Below, piece after piece: positions 35,388 through 46,700 of a stretch of 64,000 nt of DNA. The notes under the pieces were generated by a model, which searched no databases, had not been told where the DNA came from, and worked only from the letters and a program-made list of their open reading frames with translations. Each line of letters opens with the position of its first letter. The stretch's first letter is position 1. The position numbers and the translations under genes are program-made. The stretch comes from Portulaca oleracea (Eukaryota; Streptophyta; Magnoliopsida; Caryophyllales; Portulacaceae), in the NCBI GenBank assembly GCA_029582165.1, contig CM055874.1, positions 3,174,114-3,238,113 on the forward strand, written 5' to 3'.

Positions 35388-37797
35388 AAATTGGGTTCTT
35401 AAGTGCATGATGTCCATTGAAATTAACATTGGTTAACATAATTGAGTTATGGTTAACAATTATTTTTGTTTTGTCAGGAACAATTATTAGTACTTTTTTT
35501 TTATCATCAACCTTGACATATTATAGTTAGAGGCATAATTATGGTTTAGATAGTGGACTATAAGAAGGAATATCTGGTTTTCAATTTTGGAGACAAAGTC
35601 CTTAGAAAGGGACCCTTTTCCTTTTTCTAAAGACAACAGTGTTGAACAATTCAATTTGTAGCTGTCAAAATCAAAAGTGTATTTTTTAATAGAAAAAAAT
35701 TGCTTATTTTAGTAGGCACTTGATCGACATGCTGATACGATCGATAGTTTATTTATTGAAAGATAAATAATTGATTAATTATTTACGAAGTCTGACTCTT
35801 CAAAGGAAATTACGCGCCTACGCGGGTTTGACGAGGCATCGTATAGGAGTCGGCCCATTAGTGAATGGTTGCCCATTGGGACTTCACCATCATACTCGTG
35901 GGGCTGGGTATTGGGCCGGGCTGGGCTGGGCTGGGCTGGGCTTCTTAAAATGGCCCCAGTGGGATGGGCTTGAGCGGGCCCTGAGACGGCCTGGGTTTTT
36001 GCAGTGGCTCCATAACAATTCACAAACAACCATTTCAAATTTTCAATGTTTAAGCAGTTGAGCATATTATGAGTTTGGACCTGCAAATTACATTATAAAG
36101 CAATTTATTCAGTTATACACCCATTTTTTCCAAGTGAAATGTCCTGCTTTTGATCTGAATTGACTGTTGTAGACCAAATAAGGGTTTGGCACTAAAGAAA
36201 TTTTTAAACGGGTTGGGTGTTAGAATTCAGAGATGGGATTGATGCTTTGAGGCGTGAATGAGATCACTTTTTTTAAGACAAGATTTGCCCCTCATGCAAA
36301 TTCGTGTCTCCAGAATACAACAAAGCTTTCTGGATTGACGTATATATAATCATCAATCCCCTATGGCTGTCTGCAGATATCTATCCATTTGACAGACTTT
36401 TGGATAAGAACAGTTGTGATAACTGTTAATGTGATTAGGCTATCGACAACCGCAAAGATACTATAAAGAAAAGAGAAAACAAAAGGCTTGGTTTATTATA
36501 ATTTGTTCCTTTGCTCCGAGCTCACGTGCCAAGTGCGCCTAATAAGCGCCAAAAACGCCTCTAGCGCCCTACAGCCCACGCTGCGCGCGCGTGTGCCTGT
36601 GCAGTTCCTAAACCCACACACATGTTAGCCTAGTCCATGGTTTATTTATTTGTAAGTCCATATAACTCTTTAACTTATAAAGACCTATAATATAACTTAC
36701 TTTGTCCATGTGGGACATTAAATAAATAAAACCTATTTATATTCTCTAGGAGTTAGAGATTACATTATTCTATCCATGTGGGACTTTGATAGAAGTAACA
36801 CATTAATTCCTTCATTAAATTCCACTAACTATTCAACATTGGGTTATTCTGTGATGCTCTCCTAGGTGTATATACTATATATATGAGCGAGACAATATTT
36901 TTTTTTCGATTATTGAAATACAAAAGGTTTAAATAAAATTTACTAAAGCAGCAAAATAACATTACAAAATAACAAACAACCAAATAAATCAGCAAGGAGT
37001 TACATCCCTACAACAACCAGAATAACCTTTAGAGCGAAGCGACACTTAAATGCTGTAAATTATACTTCCCTCTCTGTCTCTGTGCATATTATGAGCTCAA
37101 AATTGACTAGACAGTCTATACTAGACCAGCAGTAAAAAGTGAAAATCTATCTTTTTCGAAAAATATATTCGCCTAGAAAAATTATCCACACCCAGAGTCC
37201 TAGACAGATCGTTTTTTACTTTTTATTAATTTTTTAATGCTTAAATAGTTAAACATGATTTCCCCTTTCCCGACAAGATTTTGGCTGCCGCAAAGTTTGT
37301 TGGCGGCTAACTTGAACCACTATGAGTCGACCAGCTTTACCAACCTCGTACCAAGCTCCAGAGCCCAACCCTATAGATCACATCTAAAAAATAAAGTAGG
37401 AGTCGATTAGACTGTCCGGGTCGAGAAGAACGAAAAATCGAAAGGCAGATTTGTTTCGAAAGCAAGATTGGACTTTCTTAGTGTTAAAGAAAGAGGAAAC
37501 TTAGAGGGAGGAAGAGAAACAAGGGATTTAGGCTATACTTAATTAGAATCGTAGGGTCAGATTGGGTTTGATAAAGTAAGGAAATGCAAAGATAAAATTT
37601 ATGCCGGTAAGCTAGTGATGAGATAAAAATATTTTATTACTAAAATTTTGAATTTAGTTTGAGTATTTTTTAAAGGTTGTTTAATGTAAAGTAAAGTTAA
37701 ATTAGGTAATAATAAACCTAACTTATCGAACCTTAACTTGTTGATTACTCAAGAATCAGGCCTATTAGAGGCCCGTGGGTGCCTGCATAAATCTTTA
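35388..37797. other. Intergenic DNA without a recognised gene
   Basis: A GGGCT pentamer array (35917-35941) lies in a degenerate ORF. The segment 36480-36880 resembles retroelement-like debris (two TCCATGTGGGAC blocks) but no complete LTR can be defined. The stretch 36900-37790 shows no gene or structure that I recognise, up to the target duplication of the Pack-MULE (37789-37797). Confidence 0.35.
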
Positions 37798-38000
37798 GGG
37801 TTATTGACCATGAAGGACGACCCACTAAGCAAATTGACACTTTGGTCTGCTCAGGACCTTGGAGTCCTTATTTTTATTAAAAAGTAGGGCCATGCTTAGC
37901 TGACTCACCTCTCCCATTTTCCTCCTCATTCTCTCTATGCAAAACAAGGGAAGGCAAAATAGGAAAACATGGGAAGTTGATCGTCTGATCTCCTCTATCA

Positions 38001-38001
38001 C

Positions 38002-38032
<31 letters not shown>

Positions 38033-38033
38033 T
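38001..38033. repeat. (CAT)n microsatellite
   Basis: About eleven consecutive CAT/ATC trinucleotides lie in the duplicated leader inside the Pack-MULE. A shorter interrupted CAC/CAT tract lies at 38106-38143. Confidence 0.85.
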
Positions 38034-38070
38034 TCTTCTTCATCTTCAATTCCTTCTTCTCATCCCAACA

Positions 38071-38091
38071 ATGACAACCCACCTCCTCTGA
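38071..38091 (+). other. Six-codon upstream ORF in the Pack-MULE leader
   Basis: This ORF (MTTHLL, then stop) is a degenerate copy of the true start region at 38178 (MATHLHLL). It arose by tandem duplication of the leader plus start codon. It would precede the main ORF on any transcript. Confidence 0.5.
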
Positions 38092-38177
38092 TCTCCTCTT
38101 CTTTATCACCATCACCATCACCCATCACCATCACCACCACCATAATCGTCTTCAATTCCTTCCTCCGACCCACAACA

Positions 38178-38501
38178 ATGGCGACCCACCTTCACCTCCT
38201 CCTCCTCGCAACCCTAATCATCACCACCTTCAATTCTGTCGTCACAGAAATTCGAGTCACGAAGATCTGGGACGACCCGCGTCTGATAATCCCCATCGAC
38301 GAGCTGGGGTTCACCGCCTCTGGCCACCTCGACCTCGACCTAACCTTCCTCTCCGTCCTCTGCCGGAGTTGGGACAACGGCAATGGCGGAATTGCCGACT
38401 GGAACGGCGCGAAAACAGTAGAACGAACGATTCCAAAACCACCCACCCACTGCTGGAACAGTATAATTTTTCGCGCACTTAGATCTGGCTTCCGTCTGTA
38501 A
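38178..38501 (+). pseudogene. Captured 5' fragment of a GOST/CAND6-7-type seven-transmembrane protein gene
   Basis: The 107-aa ORF starts with a signal peptide (MATHLHLLLLATLIITTFNS). It continues with EIRVTKIWDDPRLIIPIDEL and a GFTASGH segment, then LDLDLTFLSV. Plant members of the lung-seven-transmembrane/GOST family (CAND6 and CAND7) begin the same way: signal peptide, EI-x(4)-I, DxRPxI and GFTxxGH. After about 60 residues the similarity stops, none of the membrane helices is present, and the rest of the ORF is unrelated. It lies wholly inside the Pack-MULE, so it is a captured fragment and not a working receptor. Whether it is transcribed is unknown. Confidence 0.65.
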
Positions 38502-38652
38502 AGATGTAATCTTTCATTCTTTTCCTTTCCACTTTCCCATATCTCCTATCTGTTAAGTATCTTACCTTTTTCTTCTTTATGGGTTTCTGAATTCATAGCA
38601 TATTTTACACCACAGAAAGGGATCTTCTTCTTTTTCTAGCTTCTGGGATAAA

Positions 38653-38946
38653 ATGTCGTCTAATCAGGGAGGTCGGAACCGTTGGCTCCGGCCGACAGAA
38701 ACCACATTGCCATCACCACCGCCACAACCACCGCGAGCGCCGCCGGGCCACGACAGCCCCAGTTCAGTCAAGAACTCAACTCCCGATACAAATCACCGAC
38801 CCGCTCAAACTCCTCCATCTCAAATCCCCCTTCAAATCCAAGATGATGTGCATCTCCAACCATCACAAGAACACTCAATCAATCCCCACAATCGGCATCC
38901 AAGAGAGCTCTTTCCACAGAAAGAAAACGACCCGACTGTCTATTAA
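38653..38946 (+). pseudogene. Second ORF in the Pack-MULE interior, origin unknown
   Basis: A 97-aa Pro/Ser-rich open frame starting MSSNQGGRNRWLRP lies between the CAND-like fragment and the right terminal repeat. Composition is gene-like (GC-rich). I recognise no family. A short block just before and after it (TATAATTTTTCGCG and CCACCCACCCACTG) also occurs near the end of the first ORF (38415-38475), so part of the interior has been duplicated and reordered. Confidence 0.3.
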
Positions 38947-39631
38947 TTTTTCGCAGAAAGAAAACAATATAATTTTTCGCGATGGAACAGGGCTGTAACG
39001 GGCAGCCATGACGGTTGTCCCCGACCGTCACCAAGACCACCCACCCACTGTTGCCCTCGCCGCTCGTTGACCGCCAGCCGCCCTCTGCCTTCCTTGCCTT
39101 CCCCTGTTTTGGTAGAGAGAAAATGAGGAGGGAAATGGGGAGATGAGTCAGCTTACCAGACCCCACATTTTAATGAAAATTAAGACTCCCAAGTCCTAAG
39201 CAGCCCAAAGTGTCAAAAGGCTTAGTGCACCGTCCTTCATGGTCATTAAGCCAAATCTTTATATGGTTAACCCGTACCACTTAAGGTTAAAGCATGCTTT
39301 GGCTCGATTTTTCATACTTGTGCAGGTGCCCACATGAGCCCAATGGGCACCCCGTCCATTGCTCAAATATAACCTGTCCCTAACTCAATATGATTAAATT
39401 AATTAATAAATTTAAATTAATTAAATTATACATTAAAATTTAATTAACCTTTTACAGGACTCAAACAGTGTAGAAATCGCCACATGTCAGATTAAAATTG
39501 TATATAATTTTTATTTAGGAGATAACTTCATCTTTTCAATTAACCTTTAGAAAAATTGGGAAACATACATAACTAAATTCTATTAAATCGACCAATGCGT
39601 TGATTTCCCAATTTATTTCAAGTACTCTTAA

Positions 39632-39875
39632 GTCCTGTTCTTTTATATGGGCTAAGTGGCTGCAGTGCCACGCCGTACCACAACTTACCATACACAACCC
39701 ACCTCAATCCATCACAATCAACTTTTTCTAATTTAATTATCTTTTTATTAAAAGTTAAACGTTCCACAACCCACCATTCACATTTTCCAACATATTTACA
39801 ATTATTAAAACCAAAACCAACCACAATTCATCACAATTCCACCACACCGCAGCCAGTCGTATAGAAAAAGGGACC
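39632..39875. mobile_element. Tourist-like MITE, CTGCAGTG subfamily
   Basis: The left end is GTCCTGTTCTTTTATATGGG, and the right end, inverted, GGTCCCTTTTTCTATACGAC. It carries CTGCAGTG near the left end, as does the copy at 40230-40509. Confidence 0.65.
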
Positions 39876-40229
39876 TTGTTATGTTCATTCGGAGTTAGTA
39901 GTCTTTTTTGATAATTACCAAATTTAACCCATTTTATTAATTCAAGTGAAAAAAATGCTAATGAGCACTAGTAAAACATAAACCCATACAATGGAAGAAA
40001 AACGGCTCAATATTATACACCAAAATCCATCCGAAAATGCTTTAAATAAAGCGACCAAAACAAGCCTATTAACACCAATGGTCATTACAATCTGAAAATA
40101 AATACTACCCTAGGCAAATAACATCAGTAGTATTTGTCTGTCATAATTGTATTATAAGTTGTTTTCTTTTTTTTTTTAGGATGAATTGGTTAATCAATGC
40201 TGCAGAGATAGAAAGATTTTAATCATTAA

Positions 40230-40509
40230 GGCCATGTTCTTTCATACGACTAGCTGCAGTATAATACGGTGCAGTGTGTGGAACTGTGATGGGTGTAATG
40301 GGTTGTGATAAATTGTGTAGGATTTTATTTTTAATAATTATAAATTTTGTTGGTAAATGTGAAAAGTATTGTAATTGTGTTGGTAGATGTAAAAAAAGTA
40401 ATTTGAAAAAATTGATTGTGGTGGGTTACGATAAATTGTAGTAGTGGATTGGTATGTTGTGGTTGTGTTATATCACTGCAACCCACCAACTACATAAAAG
40501 AACATGACC
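40230..40509. mobile_element. Tourist-like MITE with TAA duplication
   Basis: The ends are GGCCATGTTCTTTCATACGA and, inverted, GGTCATGTTCTTTTATGTAG. TAA lies on both sides (40227-40229, 40510-40512). Confidence 0.8.
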
Positions 40510-40913
40510 TAAGTTAGTGCCTCCCTTATTTATTTACCCTATATAAAGTGTGCCAACTTAACCCTATTTACCCAAGTTAAAAAAAAAGAAGATAAATCTG
40601 ATTGTGAAATGAGTATTTGTTTGAAAATTAAACTTTGAAACAAGAACAATAATTCATGCCAACTAGCTCCATTCCTTTTACCTTGTATTTATTTTAGATA
40701 CATTGGCATCTCTGTTCAGTAGCTGAGGAGGAGCAAATCATGATGGTATTATACACATACATGGACACAATTTAGATGTAAAAGTTGAAAGAGATTATAT
40801 ATGGTAAGCATAAGAGAATCCAAGTACCGGATAGAATTCAGAATTATAGAGACAGAGACAGCGATGCAACTGTATAGTTTTAGTACGTGTACTTGTGTTG
40901 ATAATTACATATG

Positions 40914-41502
40914 CTACGCAAGAAGTACGTAGAGGGCATATATTATGCCAGGAATGTAGCCTAATATAGTCAACAACAAGCAAATCCAGAACTCAACCTG
41001 CAAACATTACACATCCACATCATCTCAGCATTGTACTGCATTACAAAAAGGTGGAACAAAATAGTAAAATTATTATTACATCGACATAACAATCACATCA
41101 TCGTCCTAAACATTCATCTTTTTTTGGCTCTTTAGACTACTATTGGATTCAGCTCTAATTTGCAAATTCAGCTCTAATTTCATCTATCAATTAATCCCAC
41201 TACAACAATTACACCCACCAGCATTCAAACTCTAAAATCTAGTGAAAAGAACTAGTAATACTTTAAATTTTACTAATGCATCCATTAATCTTCAATATCA
41301 ATATGTTTTATTTTTGACCAACTCTAATGCATCATCCTAGCATCAAATTTTTAAGTAAACTTATTCAAAAAAATCACAAAAAATTATTTAAATACAAGTT
41401 ATAGGTAGGTAGGTTACTTACCCCACAGCCATAACGAAGGAAAACACCAACAGGAGGGAGAAGAATTGCAAGGATAACTTCAACGAAGGTTTCAGTACCC
41501 AT
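40914..41502 (-). CDS. RCI2: RCI2/PMP3-family small hydrophobic membrane protein
   Basis: Two exons on the minus strand, 41422-41502 and 40997 down to 40914, joined by a 424-bp GT-AG intron. The product is 54 aa, exactly the common length for plant RCI2A-type proteins. It starts MGTETFVEVILAILLPPVGV, has the invariant LRYGCG-VEFWICLLLT junction and the YIPGII(Y)A motif, and ends in VLLA. Two hydrophobic segments span about residues 8-23 and 31-50. Family members sit in the plasma membrane and limit sodium influx and membrane hyperpolarisation under salt, cold and dehydration; yeast PMP3 is the classic homolog. The intron position after the GCG codons is the usual one. The member number (A, B or other) cannot be assigned. 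Confidence 0.95.
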
Positions 41503-41712
41503 ACTTTTACTATTAGTTATTTATCTATCCTTCTTTTTCTTACTCTGCCTCTCAAAGTTGTGATCGGTACTTAATACTGAGTTTTCATGAAAACCAAAAC
41601 TGAACTGCCATCATAATCACATGGGAGAAGAAAAAAGAAAAGAAAAGCACCTAAATTATATTCCAAACGTGTCTTGAGCTAATTAACCGACAAAATGTAT
41701 GCAAATGGTTGT

Positions 41713-41742
41713 GCCACGTAGTGATTTTAGGGTTACACGTGT
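41713..41742 (-). promoter_or_regulatory. Two ABRE/G-box-type elements upstream of the RCI2 gene
   Basis: ACGTGGC on the minus strand (41713-41719) and the palindrome ACACGTGT (41735-41742) lie 211-240 bp upstream of the start codon. Both are ACGT-core elements of the kind bound by ABA-response bZIP factors. RCI2 genes are typically induced by ABA, cold and salt, which fits. Confidence 0.6.
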
Positions 41743-41796
41743 TCCTTCATGCACTATGCACACATCAAGTGAAAGCCACAATCATATAAGGTCGAT

Positions 41797-42160
41797 GATA
41801 TGTGTCTTGGGGCAAGATATTAATTTAGCGTCTTTTTCCTTATGAAATTCATATTTATTATCATTTTTAATGCTAATTTTTTGACAAATATTATTAATTA
41901 TCAATTATAAAAAACTTAAAATGTGTAGCTATGTCAACAATTAAAATGGATACCGTAACGAATGAATCTCATCCATGAGATATATTTTAGACTTTCTTTT
42001 GTAAATTTTAAAAAATATAGATAAAAATGTGATTTTATATCATTTATATATATTATTATAGTTATAGAAGTCAATCATGTAATTTTTTTCAATTTAATTT
42101 ACAAATATATAGGTTTTATACAATGAGAAGACACTTAATATGTGTCTTGCCCAAGATATT
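41797..42160. mobile_element. Unclassified MITE, copy 2, upstream of the RCI2 gene
   Basis: It begins near GTGTCTTGGGGCAAGA and ends near GTGTCTTGCCCAAGA. It aligns in inverted orientation with the copy at 26603-26950. It lies about 300 bp upstream of the RCI2 start, just beyond the ABRE-type motifs. Confidence 0.6.
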
Positions 42161-42304
42161 TATCATTTTGCATCATATAAACATCTATTACCCCTTCTTA
42201 AATAAGTGGTTTTATACAATGAGAAGACACTTAATATGTGTCTTGCCCAAGATATTTATCATTTTGCATCATATAAACATCTATTACCCCTTCTTAAATA
42301 AGTG
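42113..42304. repeat. Perfect 96-bp tandem duplication
   Basis: Two units (42113-42208 and 42209-42304) appear identical base for base. The unit includes the right end of the MITE and about 50 bp of flank. Because 96 is a multiple of three, a spurious 64-aa ORF remains open through it. Confidence 0.95.
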
Positions 42305-42870
42305 TCAATTTAAGTAAAATTTGACTATTGATTATTTATAAATTATAATGAGTTATAATATGAAATTATCATCATTAGAAAGATTTTGTACTAAAAATTA
42401 TAATAATATAATTTTATATTATAATTAATTTTATATTATAATTTATTGTAATTCATGAATAATTAATAGTTAAATTTAATCAAATTAATATTTATTTAGC
42501 AACAGATGGAACACAAAATAATTAATTTTATACGGGAAAGGTTTTGAAATATAGGTCCAGTATGGAATGAACTAATAGGTCCAGCATGGGATATAATAAA
42601 GGTCCATCAGAAAAGCAAATAATTAGTCTTTTTTTTTTTACCTTAAGCCAAGATTTCAATTCAGCCGTTCGTCCAAACTTGGTCGCTCAGATTTGGGTTC
42701 AGGTCTATGATGAGCTTGAGGTTTTAAATCCAACTCAATAAAGGCCCGAACCCAAAATCTTAGCGACCCCCTAATGGGCTTAGTAGGCCTATGAGCTCAA
42801 CCCAATGGGCCTAACATGAAGAGCACAAATCTAGGCCATGGAATCAGAGCAGCGATGATGTCTCAAGTTT
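42305..42870. other. Intergenic DNA between the MITE and the PQBP1-type gene
   Basis: AT-rich to about 42530, then a promoter-like region. A block TAGGTCCAG(T/C)ATGG occurs twice (42552-42566 and 42579-42592). No gene is recognised. Confidence 0.35.
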
Positions 42871-43746
42871 ATTTTCCGCCATTTTTCTGCTTCTCGATGT
42901 CCATCGACCTCCATAGGAGCTGTTCAACCCTTAATTAAGAGGCACACACACTCAGACAGATTGTTCGTGTTCTTAATTGGGTATGTGTTCCCTTTAATTT
43001 GTATATTTGATACTAAAGTAGCCTCTTAATCTCAATTTTGCGAAAAGTTAGGGAATTTGTATTAGGGAAGTTTAGTTAATTGATTGGCTGTACAGTCTGC
43101 TGTTCATTTCGTAGTAGGGTTTTCAATGGTTCTTTTGTATTGATTTCAGTCGCAATTGGGTCTTTTTGTTCTTTAATTGAGATTGAGTTTGATGTTTGGA
43201 ATGATTTTGCTAGTTAATGTAAGCTGAAGTTTGTAGTTTTTTAAAGAAATGGAGCTTTCTCCAGCTAGATGGTAATTCCAGAATTTTTTTAATGGTAGTT
43301 TTTCTTTGGTTAATCGCTGGAAAATGCCTACTGTTACTTGCTTGGTGATGTGAGAAAGCTGTTGTTTAACTTCTGCAGTTGTAATTCTTGTGAAGAAATA
43401 AGAAGATATATCATATTCTTGGTTTGAGAATCTAACAAAAGGGGAAAATGTAGAAGCTTTTAGCTTGCTGTCTTAGAAACAAATGATAAATTGAAGCATC
43501 ATCATCAAGGATCAAAATACGGCATTCGTAGTGCTTATGCAACAAGGATATGATTGTAGTTCTTCTTAACTTGGATAGAACCTAGAATGAATGAAGAATT
43601 GAAGATGTGGGTGAATCAGAGCTTTATCTTTCATCTTTGTGCCATCACCAGTTTGATGTCTACATAGTTCTACTATGTGATGTCTCAATTTCCCGTCGAA
43701 AAAACGAAACATCATGAGTTAATATCTTTTGTTTAATGGAGTTCAG
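42871..43746 (+). other. 5' UTR exon and leader intron of the PQBP1-type gene
   Basis: A donor GTATGTG follows 42980 and an acceptor TTCAG ends at 43746, leaving 18 nt of leader before the ATG at 43765. The upstream transcript start probably lies around 42880. A leader intron of about 766 bp is inferred from these signals and from the lack of an upstream coding frame. Confidence 0.5.
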
Positions 43747-43764
43747 GTTATAGAACATATATTC

Positions 43765-46700
43765 ATGGACAACTTCCATGGAAACCCACCCCCGCCTGGT
43801 GTGCAGCCATCACCACAGCACTTTTGGAATGTTCCGAGACCTCATGAACAATCTTTTCACCATCAAGCAAGTCATGCGTTTCCTGGAACTTCTTGGGCAG
43901 TTCCACATCCTCATGGCCAAAGCTATCACCACCATACTAACCCACCACCACAATTTAATGTTGCTCCAAACCCCCAATTTCCTGGCCAAATGACCAATAC
44001 TTATCAGTATGGTAATGGTGTTTCCAATCATGTCCCGGGGTATCAGCCTTGGCAACCTGTGGCTCCTGGATCAAGCAATTTTAATGGGGTACCATATGGC
44101 TCAACACAGCCATTGCAATCAGGAGCTCATGCTGGTTCAGAAGAAGTCACACCGGGAGCTCAGACAAACGAGAGTGAAGTCATACGTGATGAAACCCACA
44201 GAGCTGAATCTGGAGCAAGTGTTGTTGAACCATCTAATGTACATAAAAACGGTCCATCTGTGTCCTCTGAAAACAATGATCAGGAACCTGCTTCAACAGG
44301 CGGAGCGCAGAAATCTTCAGAAGCAGATATTTCCAGCCAAGATCGAGAGCATAACCATGCATCTTCTTTGCGCTATCCTCAGAAACCTGATGACGAAATC
44401 GAGGCTGCTGCTCAGGCTGCTGTGCTGCGTGAACAAGTATGCTTTTTGTAGATCTGAGTTTCGTCTCTGTTTTGAACTTATATTTACAACTGTGGTAACT
44501 TTTTTTTTTTCAATGAATTGATCAGGAAATAGCCACCCAAATGGTCATACAAAATCAAAGGTTTGTCCATATTATTTTCTGATCTTCAGAACCCCAAGCA
44601 GCTGTAAAATATAAAACTATAAGGTGGCTCTCACCTGTTATAGCTTTTTGATGTCAGGCATTCAAGAGAAACAATGCTGCCTGAAGATAGCAAAGACATT
44701 CTCTCCGAACATCATGATCCAAATGCTATAAAGGTCTTCTGTTCAATTCAGTTATTTCTTGGTTGGATTTGCTTTACCTTTGCTGGTGCAGCCCATTGCT
44801 TGATGTCAACTATCTCTAAATTTTTCACCTGATGTCATGATATTTTCATTTTTTCTACCTCCTTGGGTATTTACAGGAACATCTATTAAAGTTTACTGCT
44901 GAGCACCGGGCAGAGATGGCTGGAAAACGAGGGAAACCTTCTGCTTCGGAAAAAGGTTAGCCATGATTTCATTAGCTGAATAGTGAATTCAGTCGTTTTG
45001 AAAAGATTCACCATTTTTTATCGTTGTGATTGAGTGAGAACATTTAAGATGTGAAAATCAACCTGCTGGAGAGAATTAGTTTCACTGTTGCCTGATTGTA
45101 CTGATACTAACCTAATCAAGGTGACACTACATCTTGCCATGTCATATAATTGAACATACTCTCAACATGACTTTCATCAATTGGACGGAGCCATGTGCTG
45201 TAAAATCATGTTACGCTAGATTTCCTGGTTATTCCTGCCCTTTGCTCTATTACCAAAGTACCATTTTTATTTGTGTTTATTTCCATTTCTGTTTGTTGTC
45301 TTGGAGAAGAAAAATATACCTGGTAATTTGTATGTAAACGATAATACTTCAATCAGGAAACAGAGAAGTACAGGTATATGCATTTCCAAGGCAGCAAGGC
45401 TTACTGGTTAGAAGGATGAGCAGTTCAACTTAAATCTTTTATGCTAGTAGTCTGAAAAAACACAAGACCCTGTTGTTATAATCTATGAGCTAAATGAAAC
45501 TATCTCATGTCTCTCATGTTTCATGAATAAGGCATTCATTGGCTGATTGGCTTATTAGCTTTTTCATTGCTCTGTGTAAGATGATTTTCTAGATTTTGCT
45601 TAGTTTATATCAGACAAAAGGTCTCTATAGTCTAAGATAAAGAGAAAGGTCACTAATGGGACCTTGTTACAATCGTCAATTTCGTTGATGTATTTGGCTG
45701 TGAATTTGAAGTTTTAATGTCAAAAGTAAATGCTAAATATGAACAGCCGGTTCCTGTTGTTCTTTGCATGGGTGATAAACTGATTTCTATGGTGCTATTG
45801 TTTCTTCAGCTTGTCATGATCTTGATGGATTTAAGAAATAATAGGAGAGAAAAACATCAACCTAACTTTTTATAATGAAGCTTTTGGAAACCTGAATATC
45901 ACGTATTATCCTTGTGTGTATCCAATGCTACTGTTTTCAAGGCTTACTTTCTTTAGGTTTCTTTAGAATTGCATGGGTCAGATATGATATTCAATAGCCT
46001 TGTTAATGTACCTTTTCGCAGGACCTCATGCTAGTATTGCTTTAGTAGTCGGTAGTTTGAAATTTATAGCAATTCTTCAAACATTGGATTCCTAACTTCT
46101 GCTTTCCAGCTTAATTCATTTGCTGCACAAATCCTGAGCAAAGTTTAATGAACCAGAAATTCAAGTAAATAAAGCTACTCTTGCTCATTTGCAGATGTCC
46201 CAACAATACTTATAGCTTTATATCTTAGATACTGTTGGTAAGATTGGATATCGGAAACCTTTAAGCTTGCATTATCTTGGTGGCTGAACGAGTTCTATTG
46301 TTTAATCACATTGTTCTTCTAATCTACTTTCTTTTTGTTTCCAGCTAACTTGGAAATCGGAAATGGCTATGGTGTGCCGGGAGGAGGTGCTTACTACAAT
46401 GCTGCAGTGACAAATGCTTCAATGCCTAGTAAGACTGTCTTAGAACTTTGTCTTTGCTCTTGCATTTTATGAAATTTCAATTTCTTAAAGTTGTAATCAT
46501 ATAATGGTAAACTCACTCCGATGAATTATGAACATCAGAATCTTTTAGCAGTGAAATAACTCATAAAAATCCTGACCTTGGAGGAGAGACCCAACAAAAG
46601 CATGGCGCTAAAGAATTGCCAGAGTACCTTAAGCAGAGGCTGAAAGCAAGGGGCATATTGAAGGACAAGCCTGCTGAAGAGAAATCTGCTGTAAATGATT

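Larger units (their letters stand above)
37798..39252. mobile_element. Pack-MULE: Mutator-like element with captured gene sequence
   Basis: The element is 1,455 bp and is flanked by a perfect 9-bp target duplication, AAATCTTTA (37789-37797 and 39253-39261). The termini are GGGTTATTGACCATGAAGGA and, inverted, GGCTTAATGACCATGAAGGA. The inverted repeats extend about 165 bp inward (about 37798-37962 and 39087-39252). No transposase is encoded. The interior is far more GC-rich than the flanks and contains gene-derived ORFs, including the start of a GOST/CAND-type receptor-like protein. These features together define a Pack-MULE. Confidence 0.9.

Noticed and set aside
35771..36086. Overlapping ORFs of about 100 aa around a GGGCT repeat
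   Set aside because: They are held open by the pentamer repeat, show no similarity to a family I know and lack gene structure.
41163..41225. Possible CACTA terminus (CCCACTACAACAATTACACC)
   Set aside because: It lies inside the RCI2 intron, has no subterminal repeats and no partner end; chance resemblance is more likely.
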